Source: a bacterium
Lineage (GTDB): Bacteria > Patescibacteriota > Minisyncoccia > Minisyncoccales > PWPS01
Direction: 5' to 3'
Length of the DNA: 13,831 bases
Assembly: GCA_018400895.1 (NCBI GenBank)
Contig: JAGYLR010000013.1
Location: forward strand, 1 to 13,831
The notes under the pieces are model-generated. The model had not been told where the DNA came from. It made no database searches and saw only the letters and a program-made list of their open reading frames with translations. Positions within the stretch are counted from its first letter, which is position 1. Each line of letters begins with the position of its first letter. Position numbers and translations under genes: made by a program. Shown in pieces: positions 7,758-13,831 of this stretch.

Positions 7758-8981
7758 TTACTCTTCGGGATTGTTTACTTGCCCAATAAATATAAGCGTT
7801 CCCGTTTCTTTCTCTTCTATAGTAAATATAAACGGGTGATCAACACGCATAACTGTCGGATCCAGTATTGCCGATTCCATCTTCATCTCCACCGCGGTTG
7901 CCGCTGCGGCTTCTGTTCCCTCTTCATTTACCTCAACAAATATCTTATGAAAGACCTCACTCATATAAACATTGCCGTAAGCCAGTGAAAGATCAACCAT
8001 TCCTCCAAAATCAGCACGCTGAAGATGAAATGCTTCCGCAATGCCTAGTTTTTTTAAAACATCAGACAACTTTACATCGTAGTCCAGAGTAAATCTAGGT
8101 AGATAAAGAGTCACTTCCGATATCCGCGCATTATCATCCATCTCACTAAACCCTTCTACAGAAAGGCTTCCGTATACTGAAGATAGATCTTCACGAGGAA
8201 GAATAACACGCATCACAAAACTATCATCTTTGTAAGGAATAGTAATCATCTGCAACTCATCATCCTCAAAATAGGAGAAATCTTCTTTTATCTCCATCAT
8301 CTGCGTGGTAAGGGTATTTTCATTTCCATGGTAGAAAGGAGCTTCTGATGTCTTGTCTTTATCAAACTTCATATTCCAATCCCCTTTAAAATAGAGAGCG
8401 TTAACCAGATAAGCAATCACATCCATATCTATCGGGCCAGGATCAATAATATCCTCTATCTTTCCTTTGGTCTTCTCTCTTACCCACTCATTCACCGACT
8501 TTCCTGTAAGTGGAAGAGGAGCAATCTCTGCTTGAAAACCTTCTTCTGTTCTTGTTTTATACTCTTCAATAAAAGGAATACTATCTTTAAGGAAAAGAGC
8601 GTTGGCAATATTCATTTCCACTCCCTTACGTTGATGTTCAAGATATTTTATTAGCAAAAGCGATTGATCATTTATATTCTCAAGAGATATTTCAGGCAAA
8701 TAAAGCACCTCACCCATCTCTTCTTTGGTTGTTTCTTGTGCTCCATTATAAGCAAGAAGCAAGGCGGTATGAACACTGTACGGAGATACAATCACGTTTT
8801 CTTCTTTTTCTTCTTCGGTAAGAGTAAGAAATAAATCAAATCCAAAATTATTCAAAGCACCGGATATCTCTCCTTGATAAGCTTCAGGAGGATCGGTAAC
8901 AACAACCTCATCTTTTTCCCCTAAAAAATAAAATAAGGCCAAAACGGTTGCGATAAGTATTAAAAAAATTGCTTTTTTCAT
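7758..8981 (-). CDS. Serpin (serine protease inhibitor family) with N-terminal signal/anchor
   Basis: Serpins trap target proteases by inserting a cleaved reactive loop into a beta-sheet. The 407 residues start with MKKAIFLILIATVLALFYFLG, a basic end plus hydrophobic helix without a lipobox Cys, so the protein is exported and probably membrane-anchored. Serpin landmarks are NVIVSPYSVHTALLLAYNGA (62-81), VNALYFKGDWNMKF (193-206), VYMSEVFHKIFVEVNEEGTEAAAATA (338-363) and DHPFIFTI near the end. The hinge, EEGTEAAAATA, is the small-residue type seen in inhibitory serpins. Counting P15 as Gly355 puts P1 at Glu369 and P1' at Ser370. The gene looks somewhat richer in G and C than its neighbours, so transfer is possible. 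It starts 7 bp after the last V4R-like gene. A role against host or competitor proteases is inferred. Confidence 0.93.
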   Translation of the reverse strand: MKKAIFLILIATVLALFYFLGEKDEVVVTDPPEAYQGEISGALNNFGFDLFLTLTEEEKEENVIVSPYSVHTALLLAYNGAQETTKEEMGEVLYLPEISLENINDQSLLLIKYLEHQRKGVEMNIANALFLKDSIPFIEEYKTRTEEGFQAEIAPLPLTGKSVNEWVREKTKGKIEDIIDPGPIDMDVIAYLVNALYFKGDWNMKFDKDKTSEAPFYHGNENTLTTQMMEIKEDFSYFEDDELQMITIPYKDDSFVMRVILPREDLSSVYGSLSVEGFSEMDDNARISEVTLYLPRFTLDYDVKLSDVLKKLGIAEAFHLQRADFGGMVDLSLAYGNVYMSEVFHKIFVEVNEEGTEAAAATAVEMKMESAILDPTVMRVDHPFIFTIEEKETGTLIFIGQVNNPEE

Positions 8982-8988
8982 ATTTTTA

Positions 8989-9588
8989 TTACCAAGTTAC
9001 AAGATGCTCGCAGTATTCATCGCCTCTGTGAACACATTTTACTTGTTCTACTTTAATGTTTTTACTTCTTACACAAAGCTCTATTACTCCTTTAAAATAT
9101 CCTGAATGGAAAATACATATCAATGGATGCATGTTAAATCCTTTTACTCTAAGAGTTACTCTTCTTTTATCTTCTTCTAATATTGTTTCTATTTCTCCAA
9201 AATCAAAATTTTTATTCCAAAGCTTTTCTGCTTGAGTGGCTAACATTCTTATAGACATAAAATAACGAGCCACTAACTTTAAAGTAAAAGAAACTTTTGT
9301 TCTAAACCTTCCCCATTCAAATATATCTTCTTCTGTCCAGTTAAACACTTCTTTTGCAACAATAACCAGCAATGAACTTATTCCTTCACTCTGCCAACTC
9401 ATCTGGTCCACTTCTTCTATCTTTATTGGTACACCTAGTTCCGCCATTTTGTCTTCTACCTTTTTTATACCCTCATCTCCTTCTTTGTATTTTATATACT
9501 CAGCATGATTAAGAAATATATCTCCCTTAACTTTTCCAGGAAAGTTTTTTAATTTATCTGCTATTTTTTGAAGTTCTTCTTCTGTCAT
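8989..9588 (-). CDS. V4R-like (4-vinyl-reductase-like) putative ligand-binding protein, array copy 1, intact
   Basis: This is a soluble protein of 199 residues with no signal peptide or membrane helix. The C-terminal third resembles V4R/DUF2378-type small-molecule-binding domains: HSGYFKGVIELC (161-172), then CVHRGDEYCEHLVTW (185-199), with Cys185, His187, Asp190, Cys193 and His195 in a CxHx5CxH arrangement that could bind a metal or a thiol ligand. The N-terminal half carries FNHAEYIK-like and VFNWTEEDIFEWGRF (81-95) segments shared with the other copies. The start ATG at 9588 is 4 bases after the stop of the decayed copy 2. It is the last of four tandem units and precedes the serpin by 7 bp. 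Family assignment rests on motif resemblance only; the function is unknown. Confidence 0.72.
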   Translation of the reverse strand: MTEEELQKIADKLKNFPGKVKGDIFLNHAEYIKYKEGDEGIKKVEDKMAELGVPIKIEEVDQMSWQSEGISSLLVIVAKEVFNWTEEDIFEWGRFRTKVSFTLKLVARYFMSIRMLATQAEKLWNKNFDFGEIETILEEDKRRVTLRVKGFNMHPLICIFHSGYFKGVIELCVRSKNIKVEQVKCVHRGDEYCEHLVTW

Positions 9589-9592
9589 TGTA

Positions 9593-10198
9593 TTACCATG
9601 TTATTATATGTTCACAATATTCGTCACCTTTATGAACACACTTTACCTCTTCTACTTCAACACCTTTTTCACTGTTTACACAAAGCTCTATCATTCCCTT
9701 TAAAATATCCAGAGCTGATTATGGCAAGCTAATGGATGAGTTTTAAAACCTTTAATTTTTAATTGTCATTTTGTTTTTATCTTCATTGAGCTCTATTTCC
9801 ATTGTTGAAGAATCAAAGATTTTTTCCCTATAACTTTTCTGCTTGAGTAATTATCACATTTATTGAGACAATATAACGAGTTATCATTCTTACCATAAAA
9901 AGAGACCTTTGTTCTAAACCTTCCCCATTCAAAAAGGCATCTTCTTCTCCCCAGTCAAATATATGGCAAGCCAAATAATAACAAGTGTGCTTAACCCTGC
10001 ACTATGCCAACTATTTGATCAATTTCCTTAATTTTACCGGTACACCTAGTTCCGCCATTTTGTCTTCTACTTTTTTATTCCATCTTCTCCTTTTCTGTAC
10101 TTAATATATTTGGCATGATTGCGAAAAGATTCCCCTTTAGTGTTTACAGAATAGTTTTTTTAATCATTTGCTAATTTTTGAAGTTCTTCTTCTGTCAT
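9593..10198 (-). pseudogene. V4R-like array copy 2, heavily decayed
   Basis: The start ATG at 10198 (MTEEELQKLAND) is followed by an in-frame TAA at codon 13. Read on in that frame, the similarity continues (NHAKYIKYRKGEDGIKK) until a 1-base deletion next to GTAGAAGAC shifts the frame. Further indels occur near the segments matching VDQMSW and the EDIFEWGRF block, and later towards the middle of the gene. The last stretch is readable again: CVHKGDEYCEHIITW then TAA at 9593-9595. Total length (606 bp) is close to the intact copies, so damage is by point changes and small indels rather than large deletion. Neighbouring genes are intact, which argues against general sequencing error. It lies 4 bp from copies 1 and 3. 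Confidence 0.88.
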
Positions 10199-10202
10199 TG
10201 TA

Positions 10203-10809
10203 TTACCATGTTATAAGATACCTCATGATACTTATCACCTCTATGCATACATTTTAATTCTTCTATTTTTATATTTTTACTTTTAACGCAAAGTTCAGCC
10301 ACTCCCATAAAATATCCTGCATGAAACTTACATATTAGTGGATGAGTTTTAAATCCATGAACCCTAATAACCAATCTTCTTTTTTATCACTGGTTTCAAC
10401 TGCTTCAATTGAACCAAAATTAAAGTTTCTTTTCCAGTGTTTGGGGATTTCTTTCCGAGCCATAGTTTCTTATTGACAAAAACATACGAGTCATTGTTTT
10501 CATAATAAAAGAAACCTTTGTTCTAAACCTTCCCCATTCAAATATATCTTCTTCTGTCCAGTTAAACACTTCTTTTGCAACAATAATAACAAGAGAGCTT
10601 AATCCTTCGCTATACCATGTCATTGAATTCATCTCCATTAACTTTACTGGCGCACCAAGCGATGCCATTTTATCTTCTACTTTTTTTAATCCCTCATCTC
10701 CTTCTTTGTATTTTATGTACTCGGCATGATTACGAAACACCTCTCCTTTTACTTTTCCAGAAAAATTAACAAGCTCATCTGCCACTTCTTGAAGTGTTTT
10801 GTTCTTCAT
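10203..10809 (-). pseudogene. V4R-like array copy 3, frameshifted; 129-residue N-terminal frame remains
   Basis: The first ~110 codons are intact and very close to copy 1, including FRNHAEYIKYKEGDEG and VFNWTEEDIFEWGRFRTKVSF. A frameshift just after MFLSIR diverts translation into NYGSERNPQTLEKKL and a stop at 10420-10422. Past it the family continues in other frames: KHWKRNFNFGSIEA, then a second shift near GATAAAAAAGAAGATTGG, then TFHAGYF-type and CMHRGDKY segments, then a third disruption where TGTGAGCAT is expected, so the second Cys of the CxHx5CxH motif is lost. The terminal CTTATAACATGG TAA survives at 10203. A 129-residue truncated protein lacking the V4R-like end could still be made, because a plausible promoter lies upstream. 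Confidence 0.85.
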
Positions 10810-10838
10810 ATATTTATTTATTTATAAAATACACAAGT

Positions 10839-10868
10839 ATTATATATCTTTTATTTTTTTAAATCCAA
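10839..10868 (-). promoter_or_regulatory. Possible sigma70-like promoter for V4R-like copies 3-1
   Basis: On the minus strand, in the 64-bp gap between copies 4 and 3, a perfect TATAAT (10839-10844) is preceded after 18 bp by TTGGAT (10863-10868). The -35 is weak. Transcription would begin about 23 bases before the copy 3 ATG at 10809, within an A/T-rich leader lacking a Shine-Dalgarno. In AT-rich DNA such matches arise by chance, so support is modest. Confidence 0.4.
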
Positions 10869-10873
10869 ACAAA

Positions 10874-11476
10874 TTACTTCCACCTAATAACATGTTCACA
10901 ATAATCATCTCCATCGTGAATACATTTTGTTTCTTCTGAACTAACATTTTTACCCATAACAAGCTCCGCTATTCCCCTAAAATATCCTGAATGAAATACA
11001 CAAGATATTTTATCACTCTTAAAATCTTTTATATGTAAAACTAAATACCCTTCTTTCTTATTAAACTCAACCGGGTGAAGCGATCCAAAATCAAAATGTT
11101 TATCCCAATTCTTTGATGCTTGATCAAAAGCATAATCTAGTGAAACAAAATGTTGCATAAGCACCTTCATTAAAAAAGAAAACTTAGGAGCAGCCCTTCC
11201 CATCTCATATATATCCTCATCTGTCCAGTTAAACACCTCTTTTGTAACTAATAAAAATAGAGCACTCTCCCCTTCTTTATACCAATCAGAAGCTAATATC
11301 TCTTCAAATTTCATAGAAGAACCTAAGGAACTCATCTTCTCTTCTATCTCCTTTAATCCTTTCTCTCCTTTTACATGTTTAATATACCTAAAGTGAGTCA
11401 AAAATATCTCTCCTTTAATTTTGCCAGAGTATTTTAAAAGTTTTTCTGCTACTTGTTTTAAATTATTTTCATCCAT
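10874..11476 (-). CDS. V4R-like putative ligand-binding protein, array copy 4, intact
   Basis: This soluble 200-residue protein is the first gene of the minus-strand run. It shares with copy 1 the blocks KGEIFLTHFRYIK (21-33), VFNWTDEDIYEMGR (81-94), FHSGYFRGIAEL (161-172) and CIHDGDDYCEHVIRW (185-199), with Cys185, His187, Asp190, Cys193 and His195 all kept, but it differs widely elsewhere, so it is the most diverged copy. The conserved end is the best clue to a V4R/DUF2378-type fold, a group linked to sensing or binding small ligands; this is motif resemblance, not a proven match. The start at 11476 is favoured because a promoter -10 lies 6 bases upstream, predicting a leaderless mRNA. A second ATG two codons' length inside (11472) is out of frame. 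Confidence 0.72.
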   Translation of the reverse strand: MDENNLKQVAEKLLKYSGKIKGEIFLTHFRYIKHVKGEKGLKEIEEKMSSLGSSMKFEEILASDWYKEGESALFLLVTKEVFNWTDEDIYEMGRAAPKFSFLMKVLMQHFVSLDYAFDQASKNWDKHFDFGSLHPVEFNKKEGYLVLHIKDFKSDKISCVFHSGYFRGIAELVMGKNVSSEETKCIHDGDDYCEHVIRWK

Positions 11477-11482
11477 AAATTA

Positions 11483-11510
11483 ACTATAACAAAAATTGAA
11501 AAAAGAGCAA
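11483..11510 (-). promoter_or_regulatory. Promoter of the minus-strand run, predicted leaderless
   Basis: The minus strand reads TTGCTC (11505-11510), 16 bp, then TATAGT (11483-11488), with TG one base before the -10, making an extended -10 (TGTTATAGT). Counting seven bases down from the -10 places the start site at or next to the A of the copy 4 ATG (11476), so the mRNA would have no leader. Its -35 interleaves with the plus-strand promoter. Confidence 0.5.
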
Positions 11511-11524
11511 AACAAATGTATAAT
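11496..11524 (+). promoter_or_regulatory. Sigma70-like promoter of the O-antigen ligase gene
   Basis: TTGAAA (11496-11501) is followed after exactly 17 bp by TATAAT (11519-11524). The start site would fall near 11531, giving a leader of about 24 bases, CATTAATTTAAAGTTATATA-like and without a clear Shine-Dalgarno, before the ATG at 11555. It is the best promoter match I see in the window. Confidence 0.65.
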
Positions 11525-11554
11525 ACATGCCATTAATTTAAAGTTATATAAAAT

Positions 11555-13777
11555 ATGCAAAAACTTCCCATAATTTACAAACTAGGAATAGCAATTATTT
11601 TATTATTACCAGCAGTAAGTCATACAGCATTTTTTTCTCCCCCTCCATTTGGACAAACCATTGTCTTTAAAATTATATTTAGTATCTTATTGTTCTTATT
11701 TTGTTATCAATCATTCTTTTCTAGAAGAAAAGATATCTATAAAAGAATATTAGGTAGATTAAAAGCGAAAAAGAATCTTCTTTTTTACCTTCCAGCTATT
11801 TTACTTGGTGTTCTTACGGTAGCTACAATTTTTTCTAAAGATCCTCTTTTTAGTGTATTTGGAGATCCAGAGCGTGGCGGAGGATTTTTAAATTTTGGAA
11901 TGATGATACTATTTTCATACCTTTTAATACTTCTTTTGAATAAAAAAGAGTGGAAATATGTATGGAATACATCGTTTATTGTAGGTGCAGGAGTTGCTGT
12001 TTTTGGAATAATTCAGTGGGCAGGAATATTTGAGAGAGTTACTTCATCTTCAAGACCATTTTCTACTCTTGGCAACCCTACTGTTTTAGCTTTATATCTC
12101 CTGCTATTACTGTTTCCTTTAATTGCTTTTTTTGTTAGAGAAAAAAACAAAACTATAAAGTGGTTATACCTTTCAGGAATACTGTTGTTTTCTTTTGTAA
12201 TAATTTTAACTTACACCCGTGCATCGCTTCTTGGAATGTTTGTGGGGCTTATATATCTGTTTTTGTTTTACCCTCAAAAAGGAAAAGTTTTATTTTCTTT
12301 ACGAATTGCAACTTTAATTTTAATTGTTATAGCTTCTTCTTTTGTTTATTTTTCAAACACTGATTCAAAACCAACAGTAATAGAAGAAAATAAAGTTTTG
12401 AGCGGATTATCAAATAGGTTAACAATTGATAGAGCTGTGAGAGATCCTCGTGTAGGAGGGTTTTTAATTGGATGGGAAGCAATAAAAGAAAGACCACTTC
12501 TTGGGTATGGCCCAGAAAACTTTGCTATTGCCTTTAATCAGCACTACCATCCAGGTATGCCTTACATTAGTAGAGATATTCCTTGGTGGGATAAAGCGCA
12601 CAACCTTTTAATAGAAATGTGGATATGGGGAGGTATTCTTGCAGTAACAACAGTTCTATTGCTTTTTGGATTACTATTTAAATTTCTTCATAAAGAAAGA
12701 AATCCAGAAAATCATATTCTCCAGGCAGGATTAATTGCATTTTTTGTAGCAAATATGTTTACAATAGATCTTTTTACTGTATATCTTCTTTTCTTTGTTC
12801 TTTGTGGATATATAATTAGCAAATCCATTAAAGAAGAAGAATTTTCTTCAAAACAAGAAAAAAAAGAGGTAAATAAAAGAGAGAGAATATCAAAATACAA
12901 AACCCCATTTGTTGTAATTTCTGTTCCTCTGTTAATTATTTTTGTTTACAGCTTTAATATATTGCCATTATTAGCAAACAAAAATATTCAGCAAGCAAAA
13001 GCATATCAGACTGGAGATAATTGTCCCCTAGCACTAGAAGCTGTAAATAGGGCAACACAATACAGTACAGTAATAGATTCGTACATTCACCGCTTTGAGG
13101 CACTAATAAAAGAAAGATGTTTAGAAATGGACAGAGAATCAGCAGAAGAAATACATAGTGTATTAAATAAAATTAGGGAAAAAAGACCTATGCATGTTCA
13201 GTCATTAAATAATCTGGCTTCTTTTATAATAAACAATCTCAAATATTTTGAAGAAGATGAAAAACAAGAAATGATATTAGAAGCAAAAGAGGTATTAGAA
13301 GAAATTAAAGAAATAAGCCCTAACCGTTATGAAATACACTTACAAGAAGCAAGGATACACGTTAATTCCGGGGATTACCAAAGCGCTTACCAAAGCGCTG
13401 ATACTTGTGTTTTAATTAGAAGGGATGAGAATTGTTTGTTTTTCCGCGCCGTTGCTGGTGCAGCTTTAAATAAAGATACCGTAGAAGATGATTTAATTGC
13501 AGCAGAAGAAAGAGAATTTGATGTTAAAGAGACAAGTTCAATTAACACACTTATAAACGCTTATGCAGAAGCAGAGAATTATGAACAGATAATTCCTTTA
13601 TATAAAGAATTAATAGAAATGCACCCAGATAATTTACAGTATTATTCTTCTATTGCTACTACTTACAGAGAACTAGGAGATTACAAAAATGCAAAAGAAT
13701 ATGCTCTTAAAATATTAGAGATAGAGCCAGATGCTGCAATGTTGGTCCATGATTTTCTAGAAACCCTCCCCCAATAA
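11555..13777 (+). CDS. O-antigen ligase/polymerase (Wzy/WaaL) family protein with C-terminal TPRs
   Basis: This 740-residue membrane protein probably polymerises glycan repeat units or transfers a lipid-linked glycan to an acceptor on the outer face of the membrane. Many hydrophobic helices span about 8-420. The family motif ILTYTRASLLGMFVG is at 217-231. RPLLGYGPENF (313-323) and DKAHNLLIEMW (346-356) with His349 lie in the large external loop, as in WaaL/Wzy proteins. Another membrane segment (451-472) precedes a soluble tail with TPR-like repeats: about 475-510, 575-625 (NSGDYQSAYQSA) and 665-725 (LGDYKNAKEYALKILEIEPD). The tail may bind partner proteins. The gene is divergent from the sugar-nucleotide and flippase operon, which supports a shared surface-glycan pathway. 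Ligase, polymerase and protein-glycosylating (PglL-like) roles cannot be told apart from sequence. Confidence 0.9.
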   Translation: MQKLPIIYKLGIAIILLLPAVSHTAFFSPPPFGQTIVFKIIFSILLFLFCYQSFFSRRKDIYKRILGRLKAKKNLLFYLPAILLGVLTVATIFSKDPLFSVFGDPERGGGFLNFGMMILFSYLLILLLNKKEWKYVWNTSFIVGAGVAVFGIIQWAGIFERVTSSSRPFSTLGNPTVLALYLLLLLFPLIAFFVREKNKTIKWLYLSGILLFSFVIILTYTRASLLGMFVGLIYLFLFYPQKGKVLFSLRIATLILIVIASSFVYFSNTDSKPTVIEENKVLSGLSNRLTIDRAVRDPRVGGFLIGWEAIKERPLLGYGPENFAIAFNQHYHPGMPYISRDIPWWDKAHNLLIEMWIWGGILAVTTVLLLFGLLFKFLHKERNPENHILQAGLIAFFVANMFTIDLFTVYLLFFVLCGYIISKSIKEEEFSSKQEKKEVNKRERISKYKTPFVVISVPLLIIFVYSFNILPLLANKNIQQAKAYQTGDNCPLALEAVNRATQYSTVIDSYIHRFEALIKERCLEMDRESAEEIHSVLNKIREKRPMHVQSLNNLASFIINNLKYFEEDEKQEMILEAKEVLEEIKEISPNRYEIHLQEARIHVNSGDYQSAYQSADTCVLIRRDENCLFFRAVAGAALNKDTVEDDLIAAEEREFDVKETSSINTLINAYAEAENYEQIIPLYKELIEMHPDNLQYYSSIATTYRELGDYKNAKEYALKILEIEPDAAMLVHDFLETLPQ
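13376..13399 (+). repeat. Perfect 12-bp in-frame tandem duplication in the TPR region
   Basis: TACCAAAGCGCT occurs twice back to back, encoding YQSAYQSA within the GDYQSAYQSAD segment of a TPR helix. It keeps the frame and looks like replication slippage. Confidence 0.9.
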
Positions 13778-13784
13778 GCATACC

Positions 13785-13820
13785 AAAAGCATAGCGGGGT
13801 CCGACCCCGCTATGGCTTTT
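13785..13820. terminator. GC-rich palindromic hairpin, probable terminator of the O-antigen ligase gene
   Basis: Eight bases after the stop, AAAAGCATAGCGGGGTC pairs with GACCCCGCTATGGCTTTT around a central C, with one bulged base. The stem is GC-rich in very AT-rich surroundings, and the A-run on one side and T-run on the other allow termination in both directions. The T-run is only four long and is part of the stem, so efficiency is uncertain. The core GCGGGGTCCGACCCCGC might be a dispersed repeat rather than a unique terminator. Confidence 0.75.
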
Positions 13821-13831
13821 AAATGCAAAAA

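Larger units (their letters stand above)
8989..11476 (-). repeat. Tandem array of four V4R-like gene units
   Basis: Four head-to-tail units of 600, 606, 607 and 603 bp lie in one orientation. The 40 bases 9565-9604 equal 10175-10214 exactly; both span the stop of one unit and the start of the next, giving a repeat period of 610 bp. A further 70 bases of copy 1 (9296-9365) equal 10517-10586 in copy 3, in the KEVFNWTEEDIFEWGRFRT region. Copy 4 is more divergent and is separated by 64 bp, so it probably split off earlier, while units 1-3 arose by later tandem duplication. Confidence 0.9.

Noticed and set aside
7779..8092. Plus-strand open frames opposite the serpin
   Set aside because: Their composition (Ser/Pro/His-rich, no domain) comes from reading the Ala/Glu-rich serpin loop backwards; the serpin frame explains the region.
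9593..10809. Decayed V4R-like units as programmed frameshifting or recoding
   Set aside because: There are several unrelated indels plus a nonsense codon at different places in each copy, with no shared slippery site; loss of function is simpler.
1..13831. Use of UGA as a glycine codon (Gracilibacteria/Absconditabacteria code)
   Set aside because: TGA ends the epimerase and first UDP-glucose dehydrogenase exactly where the next gene starts, and no intact gene has in-frame TGA.

Overview
The window looks like part of an AT-rich genome of a Patescibacteria/CPR-type bacterium (Parcubacteria-like). This is an inference from very tight gene packing, A/T-rich leaders with almost no Shine-Dalgarno sequences, and gene types common in that group: a short PIF1-like helicase, a FAM173-like methyltransferase, an O-antigen-ligase/TPR protein and NDP-sugar enzymes. 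TGA is used as a stop (for example the epimerase and the first UDP-glucose dehydrogenase), so the UGA=Gly code of Gracilibacteria/Absconditabacteria is not in use here.

Layout. From about 11.48 kb down to position 1, every gene lies on the minus strand with gaps of -4 to 64 bases, so it reads as one long operon-like run apart from the roughly 100-bp leader of an inserted Fic gene. In transcription order it holds: a tandem array of four related ~200-residue V4R-like proteins (10874-11476 intact, 10203-10809 and 9593-10198 broken, 8989-9588 intact); a membrane-anchored or secreted serpin; a PIF1-family helicase; a small membrane-anchored methyltransferase; a UDP-glucose dehydrogenase; a PglK/MsbA-like ABC flippase; an NDP-sugar epimerase/dehydratase; a Fic-domain protein; and a second sugar-nucleotide dehydrogenase that runs off the window. 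Diverging from this run, on the plus strand, is a 740-residue Wzy/WaaL-type O-antigen polymerase/ligase with C-terminal TPRs, ending at a GC-rich palindromic hairpin. The 78-bp divergent region carries two overlapping sigma70-like promoters, and the minus-strand one predicts a leaderless mRNA.

How the genes fit together. The dehydrogenases, epimerase, flippase and polymerase/ligase form a surface-polysaccharide module: make uronic-acid-type NDP-sugars, flip a lipid-linked glycan, then polymerise or transfer it. The serpin would act outside the cytoplasmic membrane against proteases. The helicase, methyltransferase and V4R-like proteins have no obvious place in glycan synthesis.

Most notable observations. 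(1) The V4R-like array shows birth and death of gene copies: two neighbouring units share a 40-bp identical stop/start junction and two copies have decayed. (2) The Fic gene appears to have been inserted between the epimerase and the second dehydrogenase, leaving a 30-bp duplicate of the dehydrogenase 5' end that still overlaps the epimerase stop as ATGA. (3) That Fic protein has Gln where the catalytic His normally sits, keeps an inhibitory-helix motif, and has repeated operator-like sites upstream. (4) The serpin has a complete inhibitory hinge and a predicted Glu at P1. No tRNA, rRNA, CRISPR array, transposase or integrase was recognised.
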